A stretch of 64,000 bases of DNA from Leadbetterella sp035299025 (lineage in GTDB: Bacteria > Bacteroidota > Bacteroidia > Cytophagales > Spirosomataceae). The notes under the pieces are model-generated. The model was not told the DNA's origin, did not search any database, and worked only from the letters and a program-made list of their open reading frames with translations. The stretch spans positions 1,364,001-1,428,000 of the forward strand of contig DATGXK010000007.1 of NCBI GenBank assembly GCA_035299025.1, given 5' to 3'. Below are positions 7,633-17,766 of the stretch, piece by piece; positions within the stretch are counted from its first letter, which is position 1, and every line of letters begins with the position of its first letter. Made by a program: the position numbers and the translations under genes.

Positions 7633-10104
7633 TTATGCTTCGGCCAATTTCAAGCAATCATCTAGCGTAAGTTCCTCCGGAACAGTCCCTTTTGGAATCT
7701 TTACGTTTCTCTTACCTACTTGAATATAAGGACCATAACGGCCGTTAAGTACCTTTACTTTATCATTTTCAGGGTACTCTCTTATGATTTTCTTAGCAGC
7801 AGCTTCCTTTTGTTCTTTGATAATCTCAGCTACGCGACTATCGTCAATGGTAAGCGGGTCGTCCGTTTTTCCGATATTATAATATACCGCACCGTGCTTT
7901 ATGTACGGGCCAAAACGACCTTTGTTGATTACCACAGCTTGGCCTTCATACTCAGCCATGTCACGCGGCAAAGAATTATCCGATCCACTCAATCTGGCCT
8001 CGATTATCTCTATGGCTCGCTCTTTTGTAACCGTCAGAGGGTCTTCCCCTTTTTCTAGATTGATATATTTGCCGTTATATAATACATACGGGCCATAGCG
8101 GCCTTCGTTTACAACAATTGCATTTCCTTCATAAAGACCAAGCTCTAAAGGTAGTTTAGGACCTTGAAGAATGGCTAGGGCCTCTTCGAATGTTATATTT
8201 GAAATAAGCGTACCTTTTTTGATAGATACAAAAGTCGGTTTGTCCTCATCTGTGGCCTCTCCTACTTGCAAATAAGGCCCAAATCGACCAATTTTCGCAA
8301 AAACCTTTTTGCCTGAATCTGGGTCAATGCCTAACTCAAAGGAACCCGCAGCCTTGGCTCCATTTTCGCCTGTAGCTTCCTCTATTTTGTTGTGAAACTC
8401 ATTGTAGAAGTTTCCAATCATTTTTTGCCAAGAGACTTTTCCTTCTGCTACTTCGTCAAACTCGTTTTCTACTTTGGCCGTGAACTTATAGTTTAGAACA
8501 TCTTCAAAATTCTCTACCAAGTAGTCATTTACAATAATTCCGAGATTGGTTGGAAACAATTTGGCTTTTTCAGCACCGTAGTTTTCAGTGCCGACAGTAC
8601 TCTTAATTTCGCCGTCTTTCAACAAAAACTCTTTGAAATCTCTTTGAAAACCCGCCCTATCTTCTTTTACCACGTATTCTCTCCTTATAACGGTAGAGAT
8701 GGTAGGTGCATAAGTAGATGGACGACCAATGCCAAGTTCTTCTAATTTTTTAACCAAACTTGCTTCGGTGTATCGAGCAGGCGGCCTTGAAAATCTCTCC
8801 GTTGCCTTCATGTGTATCAGGCCTAGGTTTTGCCCAACAGAGAGAGGCGGCAGCATGTCTTTATTCTCTTCGTCCTCGTCATCGGAAGACTCCAGATAAA
8901 CTTTCAGAAATCCTTCAAACTTTATAACTTCACCTGAAGCTGTTAGTTCTTCGGGTCTGGTCGAAATAGAGATCTTGGCAATAGTTCTTTCAATAATAGC
9001 CTCCGACATTTGCGAAGCAATGGCTCTTTTCCAAATCAAATCATAGAGTCTTTTCTCGTTTCGCTCCGCCCCAGCGTCTGTTACCGAGAAATCTGTTGGT
9101 CTTATGGCCTCGTGAGCTTCTTGTGCCGATTTATCTTTTGTTTTAAATACTCTTGGCTTCGAAAACTTCTCACCATAAGCATTGATAATCTGACTCTTGG
9201 CATTTTCCATGGCTTCAGAAGAAAGACTGGTGGAGTCTGTTCTCATATACGAGATTTTACCTGATTCGTATAATTTCTGAGCTAATGTCATGGTTTGTAA
9301 AACCGAAAAACCAAGTTTTCTCGAAGCCTCTTGTTGTAATGTAGAGGTTGTAAATGGTGCCGCCGGGCTTTTGGTAGTAGGCTTTACTTCCATGTTGGCA
9401 ATGGCAAAAATTGCAGGTACACAATCTTGAAGAAATTTTTCAGCGTCTGCTTCTTTCTCGAAATTTTTACTCAATTCAGCAGAAAGAACTTTGTTCTTTT
9501 CCACCAGAAAATGAGCCACCACTTTAAATGAAGACTTCGAATCAAAACTTTCAATTTCACGCTCCCTTTCTACTACTATTCTTACCGTAACGGACTGAAC
9601 ACGTCCAGCCGAAAGGTTTTTTCGGTCTCCCGCTCTTATTTTCTTCCACAAAACAGGCGATAGCTGAAAACCCACCAGTCTGTCCAAAATTCTGCGAGCT
9701 TGTTGAGCATTTACCAAGTCAATATCGATGGTTCTCGGTACTTCTATCGCTTTATTGATAGCGTTTTTCGTAATTTCCCTAAATACAATTCTTTTGGTGT
9801 TGTCATCAAGGCCTAAAGCCTCTTTTAAGTGCCATGAAATGGCCTCTCCTTCGCGGTCATCATCGGTTGCTAGCCACACTTCCTTGTCTTTGGCCAGTTT
9901 TTTGAGTTCGTTTACAACCTTAACTTTATCGGCAGATATTTGATAACTTGGCTCAAATTCTTTGTCTACGTCTACCCCAAGCTCTTTTTCGGGCAAATCT
10001 CGAATATGACCGAAACTAGATTTTACAATAAAATCACTTCCCAAATACCCTTCAATGGTTTTGGCTTTCGCTGGGGACTCAACAATAACGAGATTCTTAG
10101 ACAT
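7633..10104 (-). CDS. topA: DNA topoisomerase I (type IA)
   Basis: An 823-residue enzyme that relaxes negative supercoils by single-strand passage. The Toprim domain starts with LVIVESPAKAKTIEGYLG and has the metal-binding DDDREGEAISWHL near residue 110. The active-site tyrosine is in the ISYMRTDSTSLSS block, and the fourth-domain motif GIGRPSTYAPTI is present. In place of the zinc-ribbon C-terminus of enterobacterial enzymes there are at least four glycine-rich Topo_C repeats (GRFGPYLQVG, GRYGPYVLYNG, GRFGPYIKHG, GRYGPYIQVG), as is usual in Bacteroidota. Monocistronic with its own terminator. Confidence 0.97.
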   Translation of the reverse strand: MSKNLVIVESPAKAKTIEGYLGSDFIVKSSFGHIRDLPEKELGVDVDKEFEPSYQISADKVKVVNELKKLAKDKEVWLATDDDREGEAISWHLKEALGLDDNTKRIVFREITKNAINKAIEVPRTIDIDLVNAQQARRILDRLVGFQLSPVLWKKIRAGDRKNLSAGRVQSVTVRIVVEREREIESFDSKSSFKVVAHFLVEKNKVLSAELSKNFEKEADAEKFLQDCVPAIFAIANMEVKPTTKSPAAPFTTSTLQQEASRKLGFSVLQTMTLAQKLYESGKISYMRTDSTSLSSEAMENAKSQIINAYGEKFSKPRVFKTKDKSAQEAHEAIRPTDFSVTDAGAERNEKRLYDLIWKRAIASQMSEAIIERTIAKISISTRPEELTASGEVIKFEGFLKVYLESSDDEDEENKDMLPPLSVGQNLGLIHMKATERFSRPPARYTEASLVKKLEELGIGRPSTYAPTISTVIRREYVVKEDRAGFQRDFKEFLLKDGEIKSTVGTENYGAEKAKLFPTNLGIIVNDYLVENFEDVLNYKFTAKVENEFDEVAEGKVSWQKMIGNFYNEFHNKIEEATGENGAKAAGSFELGIDPDSGKKVFAKIGRFGPYLQVGEATDEDKPTFVSIKKGTLISNITFEEALAILQGPKLPLELGLYEGNAIVVNEGRYGPYVLYNGKYINLEKGEDPLTVTKERAIEIIEARLSGSDNSLPRDMAEYEGQAVVINKGRFGPYIKHGAVYYNIGKTDDPLTIDDSRVAEIIKEQKEAAAKKIIREYPENDKVKVLNGRYGPYIQVGKRNVKIPKGTVPEELTLDDCLKLAEA

Positions 10105-10555
10105 AGATGAAATTTATAATAAACACGGAATCAAAGGGCAAAATAAGTACAATAAAGCCATTAAAAGAAAATTTTTTTCGCAAATCGGACTTTCGAACCA
10201 TCTTACGTCAAAGAAACACAATGCTAATTTGCAATTAAATACCAGAAATTATTAAGATATAATTAGTAGAAGAATAACCTCTAAAATCTTGAAATATTAC
10301 TATTTATCCGGATTACCGATATTTGGTTTTCGAAAAAAAAGCATAGCAACTCTTAACTTTTCCTATTTTGAAAATTTTGCATACCTTTTTTAATTGATAA
10401 ACGAGAAATACAAATAACTATAAACTAAATACTTACACCAAATTCAACACTTAAAAGCATTATTTGTTCGAAAAAAATAAAAAAAATCCTATTTCGAATT
10501 AGAAATGAATTTGTATTTTTGACGAATTAAAATTCAATTTTAAAAATATATACTG
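10105..10555. other. Divergent intergenic region topA/aconitase
   Basis: 451 bp of AT-rich DNA between two outward-reading genes. Apart from the -7 box for aconitase I see no ORF, repeat or RNA structure. No convincing -7 box for topA was found. Confidence 0.6.
10514..10521 (+). promoter_or_regulatory. Putative -7 box of aconitase promoter
   Basis: TATTTTTG fits TAnnTTTG and lies 34 bp before the ATG at 10556, inside a long AT-rich stretch. The -33 element is not clear. Confidence 0.45.
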
Positions 10556-12826
10556 ATGAAAGTATTTGATTTGGACATGATAAAAGCTGCTTATGCTCGC
10601 ATGCCTGAGAGAGTAGAAGCCGCCAAAAAGTTATTGGGAAGACCAATGACCTTAGCCGAAAAGATTTTGTATTCTCACCTGTGGGAAAATCTTCCTGCCA
10701 AACCATTTGAAAGAGGTAAGGACTATGTAGATTTCGCCCCAGACCGCGTGGCTATGCAAGATGCTACGGCTCAAATGGCCCTTTTGCAATTCATGCAGGC
10801 TCAACGTGAGAAAGTGGCGGTACCTTCAACTGTACACTGCGATCACCTAATTCAAGCCAAAGTAGGTGCTACAGAAGATTTGAAAATAGCCAACGAATCA
10901 AATAAAGAAGTTTATGACTTCCTTTCATCGGTTTCAAATAAATATGGTTTAGGTTTCTGGAAGCCAGGTGCAGGTATCATTCACCAGGTGGTTTTAGAAA
11001 ATTACGCCTTCCCAGGTGGTATGATGATCGGTACGGACTCTCATACGCCAAATGCTGGTGGATTGGGGATGATAGCCATTGGAGTTGGTGGAGCTGATGC
11101 TTGCGACGTAATGGCGGGCTTGGCTTGGGAACTTAAAATGCCTAAATTAATTGGTGTTAAATTGACTGGCTCATTAAAAGGATGGGCATCTGCAAAAGAC
11201 GTAATTCTTGAAGTAGCTGGTAGACTTACTGTAAAAGGTGGTACAGGTGCCATTGTAGAATATTTTGGTACTGGGGCTGACAAACTTTCGGCAACCGGTA
11301 AAGGAACAATATGTAACATGGGTGCTGAGATTGGTGCTACCACTTCAGTATTTGGTTTTGACAAGAAAATAGCAAAATATCTTACTGCAACTGGCCGTAG
11401 AAACGTAGCCATAGCTGCAGGAAGAATCAAAGAATATTTAAGACCTGACCAAGAGTGTATAGACAATCCTGAGACTTACTACGACCAAGTAATAGAAATC
11501 AACTTGTCGAAATTGGAGCCAAGAATCAACGGTCCTTTCACACCAGATTTGGCTTGGCCTCTTTCTAAATTTGCTGCTGCCGTAAAGAAAAACAACTGGC
11601 CAGCTAAATTGGATGTAGGTTTGATAGGTTCTTGTACCAACTCTTCATACGAAGATATGACCAGAGCAGCTTCAATAGCCAACCAAGCTGCGGAGAAAAA
11701 CATCAAAGCAAAAGCTGAATACACCATCACCCCAGGTTCTGAATTGGTAAGATTTACGGCCGAAAGAGATGGCTTATTGACAACCTTCGGAAAAATAGGT
11801 GGTGTAGTTTTGGCCAATGCTTGTGGGCCGTGTATCGGTCAGTGGGCACGTCATGGTGCTGAGAAAGGTGAAAGAAACTCTATCATCACTTCGTTCAACC
11901 GTAACTTTGCAAAAAGAGCCGATGGTAACCCGAATACGCACGCATTTGTGGCTTCTCCAGAAATCGTAACTGCTTTGGCGATTGCGGGTGACTTGACATT
12001 CAACCCTCAAAAAGATACCTTGACCAACGAAAAAGGCGAGCAAGTAAAATTGGATCCACCATTGGGTATAGAATTGCCGCCGCTTGGTTTTGACGTTCTG
12101 GATGCAGGTTACCAAAAACCAGCCAGAAGTGGCAAAAACGTTAAAGTTAAAGTAAGTCCTAAGTCGGACAGACTTCAATTGTTGGCTCCATTTGCCAAAT
12201 GGGAGGGTACGGATCTCAAAGGTTTAAAACTTTTGATAAAAGCCAAAGGAAAATGTACTACTGACCACATCTCTATGGCGGGTCCTTGGTTGAAATTCCG
12301 TGGACACTTAGACAATATCTCTAACAACCTTTTGATTGGTGCCGTAAACTTTGCCAACGAAGCTACAAACAAAGTTAAAAACCAATTGACTGGCGAATAT
12401 GGCGAAGTACCAGCTGTACAAAGAGCGTACAAGGCAGCTGGAGTAGGTTCGATAGTAGTGGGCGATGAAAACTATGGCGAGGGTTCTTCAAGAGAGCACG
12501 CAGCCATGGAGCCTCGTCATTTGGGTGTAAGAGCCATATTGGTGAAGTCGTTTGCACGTATTCACGAAACCAACTTGAAAAAGCAAGGTATGTTGGGCTT
12601 GACCTTTGCAAATCCTGCGGATTATGACAAAATCAAAGAAGACGACAGTTTAGATATTTTAGGATTGACAACTTTCGCTCCAGGAAAACCATTGACAGTG
12701 GTGGCTAACCACGCTGACGGTTCGAAAGACGAAATCGTTGTTAATCATACTTATAACGATGCTCAAATCGGCTGGTTCAAAGCTGGTGCGGCATTAAATA
12801 TTATTGCAGAACAGGCAGGAAAGTAA
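10556..12826 (+). CDS. acn: Aconitate hydratase (mitochondrial-type)
   Basis: A 756-residue TCA-cycle enzyme that interconverts citrate and isocitrate with a [4Fe-4S] cluster. The three cluster cysteines are visible at about residues 360 (GSCTNSSYEDM), 423 and 426 (CGPCIGQW). Other signatures are GTDSHTPNAGGLGMIAIGVGGADA near residue 160 and the swivelling C-terminal domain with GDENYGEGSSREHAAMEPR and ARIHETNLKKQG. Length and N-terminus match the mitochondrial-like aconitase group rather than AcnA or AcnB of E. coli. Single gene, ended by a strong terminator. Confidence 0.96.
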   Translation: MKVFDLDMIKAAYARMPERVEAAKKLLGRPMTLAEKILYSHLWENLPAKPFERGKDYVDFAPDRVAMQDATAQMALLQFMQAQREKVAVPSTVHCDHLIQAKVGATEDLKIANESNKEVYDFLSSVSNKYGLGFWKPGAGIIHQVVLENYAFPGGMMIGTDSHTPNAGGLGMIAIGVGGADACDVMAGLAWELKMPKLIGVKLTGSLKGWASAKDVILEVAGRLTVKGGTGAIVEYFGTGADKLSATGKGTICNMGAEIGATTSVFGFDKKIAKYLTATGRRNVAIAAGRIKEYLRPDQECIDNPETYYDQVIEINLSKLEPRINGPFTPDLAWPLSKFAAAVKKNNWPAKLDVGLIGSCTNSSYEDMTRAASIANQAAEKNIKAKAEYTITPGSELVRFTAERDGLLTTFGKIGGVVLANACGPCIGQWARHGAEKGERNSIITSFNRNFAKRADGNPNTHAFVASPEIVTALAIAGDLTFNPQKDTLTNEKGEQVKLDPPLGIELPPLGFDVLDAGYQKPARSGKNVKVKVSPKSDRLQLLAPFAKWEGTDLKGLKLLIKAKGKCTTDHISMAGPWLKFRGHLDNISNNLLIGAVNFANEATNKVKNQLTGEYGEVPAVQRAYKAAGVGSIVVGDENYGEGSSREHAAMEPRHLGVRAILVKSFARIHETNLKKQGMLGLTFANPADYDKIKEDDSLDILGLTTFAPGKPLTVVANHADGSKDEIVVNHTYNDAQIGWFKAGAALNIIAEQAGK

Positions 12827-12850
12827 TTTTTCTGTTTTGTTTTTGTAGAG

Positions 12851-12882
12851 AATCCCTAGCTGAGAAGCTGGGGATTTTTTTT
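12851..12882 (+). terminator. Intrinsic terminator of aconitase gene
   Basis: AATCCCTAGC, loop TGAGAA, GCTGGGGATT (10-bp stem with one G-U pair) leading into eight T. Confidence 0.92.
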
Positions 12883-13044
12883 GTTGATTGAAACTAATCA
12901 TTCTAAAATACCAATTATACTCCTGTTTATAAAGTTAGAACTTTCAAAGATATTTAACTTTTTTTTGTTTTAGACTTTGCAGCAATAAAATGTTGAAAGA
13001 AATTTTCGCTTCGGCAGTTATTTTTTGAATTATAAGACTCCCTC

Positions 13045-14124
13045 CTACTTCACCACCGCATTTATTTTGGCCCAGAGGGCGTTGTCAAACCCCGAGACTG
13101 CGAAGCTGGCATTGGCTTTGTCGGAGCTGTCGCCCATACGAACTACCACCATGTTTTTACTCGGAATCACATAGATACGTTGATCTTGAGCTCCCATAGC
13201 CGCAAACATGTCAGAAGGGGCATTGGGCACCAAAGTATTCTGATAAACGGTTTGGCTGCTGGGTACCATAAAACTACTTTTGCCATTTAACCACCACAAA
13301 TAGCCATAAGACGGGTTGATGGTTTGAGAAGAGTTGGTACTCTCTTTAAAATAGGCTTCATTGAGAATCTGCTCGTCTTTCCATTTGCCTTTGTTTAGGG
13401 CCAAAAGCCCAAAACGAGCCATGCTGCGGGTATTGCTTTGGTAAAGTTTGAAAATCAGGCCCATATTCCAAGAGCCATCCATACCGATTTTAGACTTCAG
13501 TTTGGTGTTAAAATACGCCTCAAAATCTTGTTTGCTAGCAGCAGAAACTACATCCATAAGTCTTTGGAATACATTGGCGTAGGCCCATCGTTTTCCGGCA
13601 TCAGCCACATAGGTGAGATTGGCTTTGCTAACAAGCTGCTTTTCATCGTCTAGGCCAGAAGTCATGGTTAACAAATGACGAACCGTAATAAGATTTTCTT
13701 TTTCGAGCGGTAAGCTAGTCCAACCTGTGCCGATATGTTTGGATACTTTATCATTTATATTCAGTAAGCCTTCCTGTTGGGCGATTCCGGTGGTGGCCGA
13801 AACCAGCGTTTTGCCCGCACTGTTCCAGGTCCAAGTTGTCGACGGCGTGTGGCCATCGAAATACTCCTCCATCACTATCCTGCCATTAACCAAAATCATG
13901 AATGACTTTGAGTTTTTCTCTTTCAAAAAATCTTTTAAGTCTTTTACCGCAGTTTCGTTCCAGCCTAAAGAAGACATCGAAACAGTTTCCCATGCCGAGC
14001 CGCCATTGGTCGGAAAATACATCAAGTTAGGATCGGTTGGTTGTGGGGTTTCACTTGATGGTTGACAAGCCAAAATCAGCATCAGGCACAGCAAAGTAAG
14101 GATTTGGAGCTTCATAATTTTCAT
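13045..14124 (-). CDS. Serine hydrolase lipoprotein (beta-lactamase/class C family)
   Basis: A 359-residue lipoprotein: signal peptide with lipobox ILAC, Cys at residue 20, then a Pro/Thr-rich linker. The hydrolase fold has the S-x-x-K nucleophile motif in WNSAGKTLVS, followed by DKVSKHIGTGW and LLTMTSGLDDE typical of the penicillin-binding-protein-like serine hydrolases, and the Y-x-N-like YANVFQRL. Such proteins are esterases, peptidases or D-aminopeptidases more often than true beta-lactamases. Either ATG (14124 or 14115) is possible. Monocistronic and convergent with aconitase. Confidence 0.88.
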   Translation of the reverse strand: MKIMKLQILTLLCLMLILACQPSSETPQPTDPNLMYFPTNGGSAWETVSMSSLGWNETAVKDLKDFLKEKNSKSFMILVNGRIVMEEYFDGHTPSTTWTWNSAGKTLVSATTGIAQQEGLLNINDKVSKHIGTGWTSLPLEKENLITVRHLLTMTSGLDDEKQLVSKANLTYVADAGKRWAYANVFQRLMDVVSAASKQDFEAYFNTKLKSKIGMDGSWNMGLIFKLYQSNTRSMARFGLLALNKGKWKDEQILNEAYFKESTNSSQTINPSYGYLWWLNGKSSFMVPSSQTVYQNTLVPNAPSDMFAAMGAQDQRIYVIPSKNMVVVRMGDSSDKANASFAVSGFDNALWAKINAVVK

Positions 14125-14285
14125 GCTTTGGTTTTTATAAATATCTTGGACAAATAAAGTGCCTAAAGGTTTAGATGGTCACTATAATTTTGAGCACGAG
14201 CACATTTAGTAGGTTCATTTTTTGCCAATTACAAAATTTGGCCATATTATTGTATTGGAGTGTTTAAGGATAAAAAAATAAATTT

Positions 14286-14870
14286 ATGAAAAATCAAAAA
14301 AGTACGATTTTGGCCGTGGGTTTTGTGTTTTTGGGAATGATGGCTTGTGATACCGCCAAAACCACAGAGCAAACCGCCATTATGGAAAGCCCAGCTCCTG
14401 CCCCTGCTTCAAGTGAAGCGTCGGACCTACCACCATTGTCTTCTATTCCTGAGTCTACCCCTCCAATATCTGCTTCAATACCGCCTCCAACAGCTTTAAA
14501 TCCTGCGGGTGCGTTGGCTACATCGAGTGTTCCGTTGGCAGCAAATGCTCCTTTGGCAAGCTCTGCACCTGTGAATACAGCCAAAGTAGTAAGTGCTGCC
14601 CGACTAAACCCGGCTCATGGACAGCCAGGACATGATTGTTCGATAGCAGTAGGTGCTCCATTAAAAAGTACCGCAGCAGCAGCAAAACCTGCCCCAGCTC
14701 CTGCCCAGCCAGTTGCCACAAGCACGCCAACATTTGAGACCAAATCAGTGGCCGCTCCTGCCGTTGCCAGTGTTCCAAATCTCAATCCCAACGCCAAGAT
14801 AAACCCTGCTCATGGCCAACCAGGACACGATTGTGCCGTTGCAGTAGGTGCTCCGCTGCCTGTGAAATGA
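14286..14870 (+). CDS. Ala/Pro-rich lipoprotein with two NPAHGQPGHDC motifs
   Basis: A 194-residue predicted lipoprotein (lipobox GMMAC, Cys at 21) that is mostly low-complexity Ala/Pro/Ser, so probably an extended surface tether. Two near-identical motifs stand out, NPAHGQPGHDCSIAVGAPL around residues 109-127 and a second copy at about 174-192 that forms the C-terminus. Each has two His and one Cys, suggesting metal or haem coordination or a cross-link. I recall the same motif in other Bacteroidota proteins of unknown function. No operon partner is adjacent. Confidence 0.75.
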   Translation: MKNQKSTILAVGFVFLGMMACDTAKTTEQTAIMESPAPAPASSEASDLPPLSSIPESTPPISASIPPPTALNPAGALATSSVPLAANAPLASSAPVNTAKVVSAARLNPAHGQPGHDCSIAVGAPLKSTAAAAKPAPAPAQPVATSTPTFETKSVAAPAVASVPNLNPNAKINPAHGQPGHDCAVAVGAPLPVK

Positions 14871-15079
14871 ATTATACTCCCTTAAAAGTTTAATAAAGTA
14901 ACTTAAATATTATCTTGTAGGGTAAATGTGACATAGAATCAATCATGGAAATGTGAAATATAAAATACACAAATCCTTTATTTAATTGTGCCAAATTATT
15001 ACTTGTGTGGAAGACAGTGCAGCAGTTAAACGAGTTTATTTTGAAAAACTTCAAAATATAAACCTACTTTTCAAGTACT

Positions 15080-17332
15080 CTATTTGATTTGGTATTCATC
15101 TTTGGGCCACATATCAGTATTAAAATCCTGATTTTGAAGAATTTTCCCATTTTGCACTACTCTAAGTGTAGACAGAAAATTCTTCATAATTAACTTAGCG
15201 TCTATGTTTGCTTTTTTATAAAAATTAGAAGAAAAACTCTCATCGAACCTTTTGAGAATTGCCTCATTATTAAAAAGGATGGGTGTCTCAGAGCCTAAAT
15301 AAAGAGATTCTTGAATTTCATAAACATATGGAAAAACGGCACTGAATGTCCGTTTTATTCTCTCAGTTGGTGCCCAGGTGACAGCATATCCATTTGGTTT
15401 TAATTTCGATTTTAACAAGCTAAAGTAGTTAATTGAGTACAAATTACCTGCATATGAAGATCGTGGTCTAAGTGCATCGGCCTCCAAAATATCAAATTTT
15501 TCTGACGAATTGTAAAGATCTTTTCGTCCATCTTCAAGCTTAAGTTTTAATCTCGTATCATTTAAAACAAAAAATGCTGAACTATCTCCCGTCCTTCTAA
15601 CATATTCGTACAAAACTTCAGGTTGACTTTTTATTACTTCCCAACAAGTAATTTTTGTTGTAATTGAACGACCAGAGGCACCATATAGTGTCCCTGCTGA
15701 CCCTAAACCGATAATACCTATACTTTCGGGTTTGGGATGAACAAACGCTGGTACAGCACCGAGCATCACATGAAAATAATCTGTCTGCATTGGAAAATGG
15801 CTTTGACCTAGGCCATTTACAAAAACTGTAGATTGTTCGGAACCAATTTTGATGGAAGAAAGTGCTGTTTTATCTTCAAAGTAAATAAAGTTCGAAAGTT
15901 TATCAACACCGGAAGCTATCCTCCAAAAGTCTGACTTCCCAGGAATAGAGTAGATGAGTAAAAAAAATAACAAGACCAAAACGGAGGTCTTAACAAGGCT
16001 TAAATATTTTTTGGCATATAAAATCAAGAGATAAAGAACACCAAATAATACCAAAAGTTTAATTGTCATGGATGTGCCAAGTATTTCAAAGCCCACAAGG
16101 GAAGCAAACCAAGCCCCAAGTATTGAACCCACTATATTGACAAATTGTAGAGACCCAAGTTTTTTACCCACGAATAAAAAATCGTTTTGAATAATATTCT
16201 GAGAAAGGCTGAAACTGAATCCCATAATAAATGTGGGGATGGACATCAAAAAAACAGGAATAAATAATCGGGTAAATAGCTTAATTTTAAAGGTATCTAA
16301 CTCGTCATATCCATTAAAATAGTTCTTTAATGGCTTTAGAATCATGAAATTATCAACAGAAAAATATAGTACTATTAAACTCAATGCAACATAACCATAC
16401 AACAAAGTTTGGGCATATAGAAAAACCTTGAGTTTATCGGATTTAAACTTACGGTTAAAGATGACACCAAACCACGTTCCGAAAGCCATGGATCCCAGAT
16501 ATATAGTAAGAATAATAGAAAATGTAACGGCATGTGATTTCATCATGACGTCGATTATTCTGAACCAAATAATCTCAAAAGAAATAGCGGCAAACCCTGA
16601 AATAAAATACTGCGTTAGCCAATTGCCAAACGGTACATTATCAACAAAATTTGGTTGAGAAAAATAGGCTTGGGGAGCTTCTTGTATACTACTTTCCCAA
16701 TAGATTTTCTTGGTTCTAAGACCAAAAATTAATACCGAAATACCGCAAAAAAAATTAATTAAAGCTGCATAATAAACGGTTTTTTCAAATCCCAAAACAG
16801 GTATCAGATAAAAGGAAGTAGCGAAAGTGCCAACAGCAGCTCCCAAAGTGTTGGTGAAGTAAAGTAAACTAATAAAATTACCTTGATTCCCGATATTTTT
16901 GAATGCTTTGGAGAGCAAAGGCAAGGATACACCCATCAAAAAAGTTGGAACCAACAGCAATAAAAACAAAAGGCCATAAAGTGACAAATTATGCAACTGT
17001 CCATGACCTGTGTTGTCAATGACCCAGTCATAGAGAATAAGTTTACTAAATATTGCAAAAATACCAATACAAATTTCAGCCAAAAAAAAGTAAAATATAT
17101 GCTTACCCTCGGATAACTTATCCGCAATAAAACCACCCACCAAGTAGCCAAGACCAAGACCGGCCATAAAGGCCGATACGATCAAACTAATATTTATAGA
17201 ACTTATTCCGGTAAAAAAAGACAACCACCTTTGCCAGATTATTTGATAGACCAATGCGGCGAAGCCCGAAAAAAAATAAATAGAAACTAGAAAGTAGGAT
17301 ATATAGGTTTTCTTATTTGAGAAAATAGTCAT
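15080..17332 (-). CDS. Fused transporter-like/spermidine synthase-like membrane protein
   Basis: A 750-residue protein with about 12 or more hydrophobic segments over the first ~470 residues, opening with a helix pattern typical of the fused MFS/spermidine synthase family (FSGFAALVYQIIWQRWLSFFTG). A soluble C-terminal Rossmann domain from about residue 480 has IGIIGLGSAGTLYGASG, the cofactor-binding loop of spermidine-synthase-like methyltransferase folds, and LEDGRKDL. The fold is clear, but polyamine synthesis is not demonstrated for such fusions and they may act on another substrate. The gene stands alone. Confidence 0.8.
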   Translation of the reverse strand: MTIFSNKKTYISYFLVSIYFFSGFAALVYQIIWQRWLSFFTGISSINISLIVSAFMAGLGLGYLVGGFIADKLSEGKHIFYFFLAEICIGIFAIFSKLILYDWVIDNTGHGQLHNLSLYGLLFLLLLVPTFLMGVSLPLLSKAFKNIGNQGNFISLLYFTNTLGAAVGTFATSFYLIPVLGFEKTVYYAALINFFCGISVLIFGLRTKKIYWESSIQEAPQAYFSQPNFVDNVPFGNWLTQYFISGFAAISFEIIWFRIIDVMMKSHAVTFSIILTIYLGSMAFGTWFGVIFNRKFKSDKLKVFLYAQTLLYGYVALSLIVLYFSVDNFMILKPLKNYFNGYDELDTFKIKLFTRLFIPVFLMSIPTFIMGFSFSLSQNIIQNDFLFVGKKLGSLQFVNIVGSILGAWFASLVGFEILGTSMTIKLLVLFGVLYLLILYAKKYLSLVKTSVLVLLFFLLIYSIPGKSDFWRIASGVDKLSNFIYFEDKTALSSIKIGSEQSTVFVNGLGQSHFPMQTDYFHVMLGAVPAFVHPKPESIGIIGLGSAGTLYGASGRSITTKITCWEVIKSQPEVLYEYVRRTGDSSAFFVLNDTRLKLKLEDGRKDLYNSSEKFDILEADALRPRSSYAGNLYSINYFSLLKSKLKPNGYAVTWAPTERIKRTFSAVFPYVYEIQESLYLGSETPILFNNEAILKRFDESFSSNFYKKANIDAKLIMKNFLSTLRVVQNGKILQNQDFNTDMWPKDEYQIK

Positions 17333-17766
17333 TTCAAAAAATTAGTCTGGGTTCGATTATCTAAAAGTAAGAAAATAATTTCTATAAGTTCAATGATGTA
17401 GTATTAATTAGTTAGACAACACGTAAGCCTCGCCCTACAAATTGGTAATGCGTAATTTAAAATCAATTATTAGGGGCTTACGGTTTGTTAACAAGGAATA
17501 GATTTGTCCACCATAGATTCAGTTATTTGCCCGCGAAAATTAATTTTGATTTTCCAATTACAAATTTCTAATTCCCAAAGTCTATTATTGAAACTTATCA
17601 AACAAAAATTAAAAATTAATACAACTTATAACTCTAAAATGCACCCCAATATGTCAATAAGCCAAATAAATTTAACTATTTTTAGCCTTAATTAGACATC
17701 AATTCAGAAGTTTGGCACTGAACCTGATTAAACCATTTCAAAAACAAATAGACCATTTTAAATTAT
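17333..17766. other. Divergent intergenic region, no gene seen
   Basis: 434 bp between two outward-reading genes. It holds an inverted repeat CGTAAGCC (17422-17429) / GGCTTACG (17475-17482) with a 45-bp spacer, and a TAGATTTG box at 17499-17506 that is far from the next start. No credible coding frame. Confidence 0.5.

Noticed and set aside
17422..17482. Inverted repeat as insertion-sequence ends
   Set aside because: Only 8 bp per arm with a 45-bp spacer, no transposase or target duplication; probably chance or a minor structure.
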